From the NCBI RefSeq assembly GCF_013204825.1, contig NZ_JABMKV010000005.1, positions 82,456-146,455 of the forward strand: a stretch of DNA of 64,000 nucleotides, written 5' to 3'. Below the pieces are notes generated by a model that searched no databases, had not been told where the DNA came from, and saw only the letters and a program-made list of their open reading frames with translations. The stretch is from Pedobacter boryungensis (GTDB lineage Bacteria; Bacteroidota; Bacteroidia; Sphingobacteriales; Sphingobacteriaceae). The translations under genes and the position numbers were made by a program. Positions 61,879 to 64,000 of this stretch are shown one piece after another (position 1 is the stretch's first letter; every line of letters begins with the position of its first letter).

Positions 61879-64000
61879 ATGAAAAAATGTTTCTTCCATC
61901 ACTTGATCAAATTTGTATGCTGCATTGCAGTATGTCTGGTTTCGTTAAGTGTTAAAGCGCAAGTTCCAACAATTACGGGCTTTAGTCCACAAAGCGGACC
62001 AGTAGGTACTGATGTAACGATAACCGGTACAAATTTCGATACCAATCCTGCATTAGATGTGGTGCTGTTTGGTTCTGCAGTTGGTAAAGTCAAATCAGTA
62101 GATCCTGCCGGTAAAAGTATGGTAGTTACAGTTCCTGCAGGTGCAGATTTGAAAGGCATATCGGTTACTAATTTAAGTTCTAAGTTATCTGGCTTTACCT
62201 CTAAAGGTTTTGATATTACTTTTAGCAGTAACGGACAAATTGATTTTGGAAATACAGTTCAAACGCCTGTAAATTCTTTGCAGACCATACAGATTGTATG
62301 CGATGATTTAAACCAAGATGGAAAGATGGATCTTGTGATGCTTGATACTCATGCTGCTCCGGTAGCTATATTTTATCTGAATACAAGTATTGGGACCAGT
62401 GTAACTTTCGATACTTCTTTTAGTATTACACTTTCCAATACAACAAATACTATCAATACGGCAGATATAGATGGAGATGGAAGAAAAGATTTGATTACAT
62501 CTGAAGGTGGATTTCAATACCATTATGCAATTAATCAAACCAGTTCACAAAGTCAAAACTTAACCTTTGGCAATCTGGTGGCAGGTGTTTTGCCCAATGC
62601 ACAAGGTAATACTGTGCTCTACAGTTTACTTTCGAAAGATTTAAATGGTGATGGGAAAAATGATTTGCTATTTCCAACATCTAATTCTATACACATTATA
62701 CCCAACACAACAGCTAATGGTACAGTAAGCTTTGGGAATAATGATGAGCTCAATATTGGCTTAAATATTAAGCAAGTTCAGGCCCAAGATTTAGATGCAG
62801 ATGGTAAACCAGAACTCGTTATTTCTTTCGCTGATGCTAATGGAAAAACAGGATTAAGTATTTATAAAAATATGACAGTTGCACCTGGCGATGTGCCAGT
62901 GTTTACTTTTTATACAGACTTGGCTGCGGGTACACAACTTACCAAGTTTGCGATAGGGGATATCAATCAAGATGGTAAGCCCGATCTAATTTTGCCAAAC
63001 CGTAATCCAACGAGCAAAGAGAATCAGATTTCTGTATTCATAAATAACGACAATATAACCTTTAGTGAACCATATTTTATCAGCACACCCAACGGTGTAG
63101 CAACCGATGTTTTTTTAACAGACATAGATGGGAATGGATTAAGGGATATTGTAACAGAAAATGCAACCGATAGCTATGCACTCGTTTTGCAAAATATGGG
63201 TACAATAAATGGGCAAGTGAATTTTAAACCATTTAATGTGGGTACAAACTTAGCCCAAATTGCATTAAACGTTGCGGATATAGATGGAGATGGAAAACCT
63301 GATTTGGTTGCTGCTGATAATAACTTGAAACAACTTTCCGTCTTACTAAATACAACTCCTACAAATCAAGCTCCCACGATTACTTCTTTGAATCCCTGGA
63401 TTGGTAAGGTTGGGGATGATGTTGTGATTACTGGTACGAACTTTAGTAACATTCCTGCTAATAATGTAGTTTTCTTCGGTGCAACAAAGGCTTTTGTTAA
63501 GGGTGCTACTTCAAAGAGTTTAACGGTAACTGTACCTTATGGAGCGAACAACCAAAATTTAACAGTTACCAATTTAGAAAGCGGGAAAACGGGCTACTCG
63601 GCTAGTCCGTTTAAACTAATTTTTCAAAATTCAGGTGGCGTTGATTTTAGGCTGCTTAAAAGTTTTCCAACCGGACTGGCTAGTGCAGGATATGTCAATG
63701 CAGGGGACTTAAATGGAGATGGTTTTGCTGATATGATTGCACTAGAACTTGTGAAGGATTCAAAGATAACCGTTTTATTAAATAATGGTTCGGGTGATTT
63801 TTCTAACAAGATTGATTTGCAAATTGGTCTCACTACCCAAAAGGTGTCTCCGGTTATTGCCGATTTTGACGGCGATGGTAGACTGGATATCGCAATTGGT
63901 AGCGATGATGGGCAGATTTTTGTTTTAAGAAATAACACCACATCACCAGGTAACTTATTATTTGATGCTTACCAGACATTTATAGGGGGAGTTGACGAAG
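61879..64000 (+). CDS. Giant surface protein, N-terminal part (IPT and FG-GAP repeats), cut by window end
   Basis: The frame from the ATG at 61879 stays open to the right edge (707 codons visible). A signal peptide ends SVKAQ (about 28); the first IPT/TIG domain (VPTITGFSPQSGPVGTDVTI) covers about 29-110. FG-GAP-like repeats follow (DLNQDGKMDL, DIDGDGRKDL, DLNGDGKNDL, DLDADGKPEL, DINQDGKPDL, DIDGNGLRDI, DIDGDGKPDL). A second IPT domain (APTITSLNPWIGKVGDDVVI) lies at about 495-585, and then the repeats begin again. Its beginning is homologous to the 18540 protein (QAPTISDFSPKKGPIGTQVH). The missing C-terminus would be expected to carry a T9SS sorting domain. Confidence 0.88.
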   Translation, partial: MKKCFFHHLIKFVCCIAVCLVSLSVKAQVPTITGFSPQSGPVGTDVTITGTNFDTNPALDVVLFGSAVGKVKSVDPAGKSMVVTVPAGADLKGISVTNLSSKLSGFTSKGFDITFSSNGQIDFGNTVQTPVNSLQTIQIVCDDLNQDGKMDLVMLDTHAAPVAIFYLNTSIGTSVTFDTSFSITLSNTTNTINTADIDGDGRKDLITSEGGFQYHYAINQTSSQSQNLTFGNLVAGVLPNAQGNTVLYSLLSKDLNGDGKNDLLFPTSNSIHIIPNTTANGTVSFGNNDELNIGLNIKQVQAQDLDADGKPELVISFADANGKTGLSIYKNMTVAPGDVPVFTFYTDLAAGTQLTKFAIGDINQDGKPDLILPNRNPTSKENQISVFINNDNITFSEPYFISTPNGVATDVFLTDIDGNGLRDIVTENATDSYALVLQNMGTINGQVNFKPFNVGTNLAQIALNVADIDGDGKPDLVAADNNLKQLSVLLNTTPTNQAPTITSLNPWIGKVGDDVVITGTNFSNIPANNVVFFGATKAFVKGATSKSLTVTVPYGANNQNLTVTNLESGKTGYSASPFKLIFQNSGGVDFRLLKSFPTGLASAGYVNAGDLNGDGFADMIALELVKDSKITVLLNNGSGDFSNKIDLQIGLTTQKVSPVIADFDGDGRLDIAIGSDDGQIFVLRNNTTSPGNLLFDAYQTFIGGVDE

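Overview
The window looks like chromosome of a Bacteroidota, most likely Sphingobacteriaceae (Pedobacter-like). This is inferred from low GC, TAnnTTTG-type promoters, type IX secretion (T9SS) components with gliding-motility type C-terminal sorting domains, TPR-containing histidine kinases, GH92/GH125 enzymes and families of short interspersed palindromic repeats. No database search was possible, so species is not assigned.

Layout. 1-6296: end of a glycan-degradation cluster (GH2 C-terminus cut by the left edge, ROK sugar kinase, GH125 alpha-mannosidase, BSP-type metallopeptidase, GH92 alpha-mannosidase), suited to trimming mannose-rich glycans or glycoproteins. 6365-9258: a NarL-type regulator and TPR histidine kinase. 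9448-9524: tRNA-Ala(GGC) with a textbook promoter. 9688-14939: soluble multi-PAS histidine kinase, small hypothetical protein, receiver-only regulator, DUF2252 protein overlapping a low-affinity iron permease-like protein. 15037-18539: hypothetical genes and a repeat-rich gap. 18540-30224: two giant T9SS-exported surface proteins flanking a TPR histidine kinase. 30549-38063: two paralogous lipoproteins, small secreted/membrane proteins, and a second TPR kinase with its own NarL-type regulator. 38064-39743: non-coding repeats including a 67-bp tandem array. 39744-40448: lipoprotein. 40767-56951: a 16-kb operon-like run of two collagen-like proteins, two YadA-head-like proteins, a T9SS type-B cargo, a PorP/SprF protein and a PorE-like OmpA protein. 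57435-61132: globin, DKNYY-repeat protein, and a trypsin-like protease paired with a protein that may share its C-terminal fold. 61879-64000: start of a third giant surface protein, cut by the right edge.

The main hidden signal is a promoter box, consensus about CACCYYAAAAGAYGATTTT. I found ten good copies and one weak one. In nine of the ten, the distance from the CC core to the first base of the -7 element (TAnnTTTG) is exactly 36 bp; in the tenth it is 35. The box ends on the -33 position. It precedes all three giant surface-protein genes, the collagen/T9SS operon, two lipoprotein-type transcription units, the TPR-kinase/NarL-regulator operon itself, the globin gene, the protease pair and a hypothetical pair. 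This looks like one regulon, plausibly controlled by the 36327-36968 regulator, that links cell-surface fibres and T9SS cargo. The regulator assignment is inference; the spacing is seen directly in the sequence.
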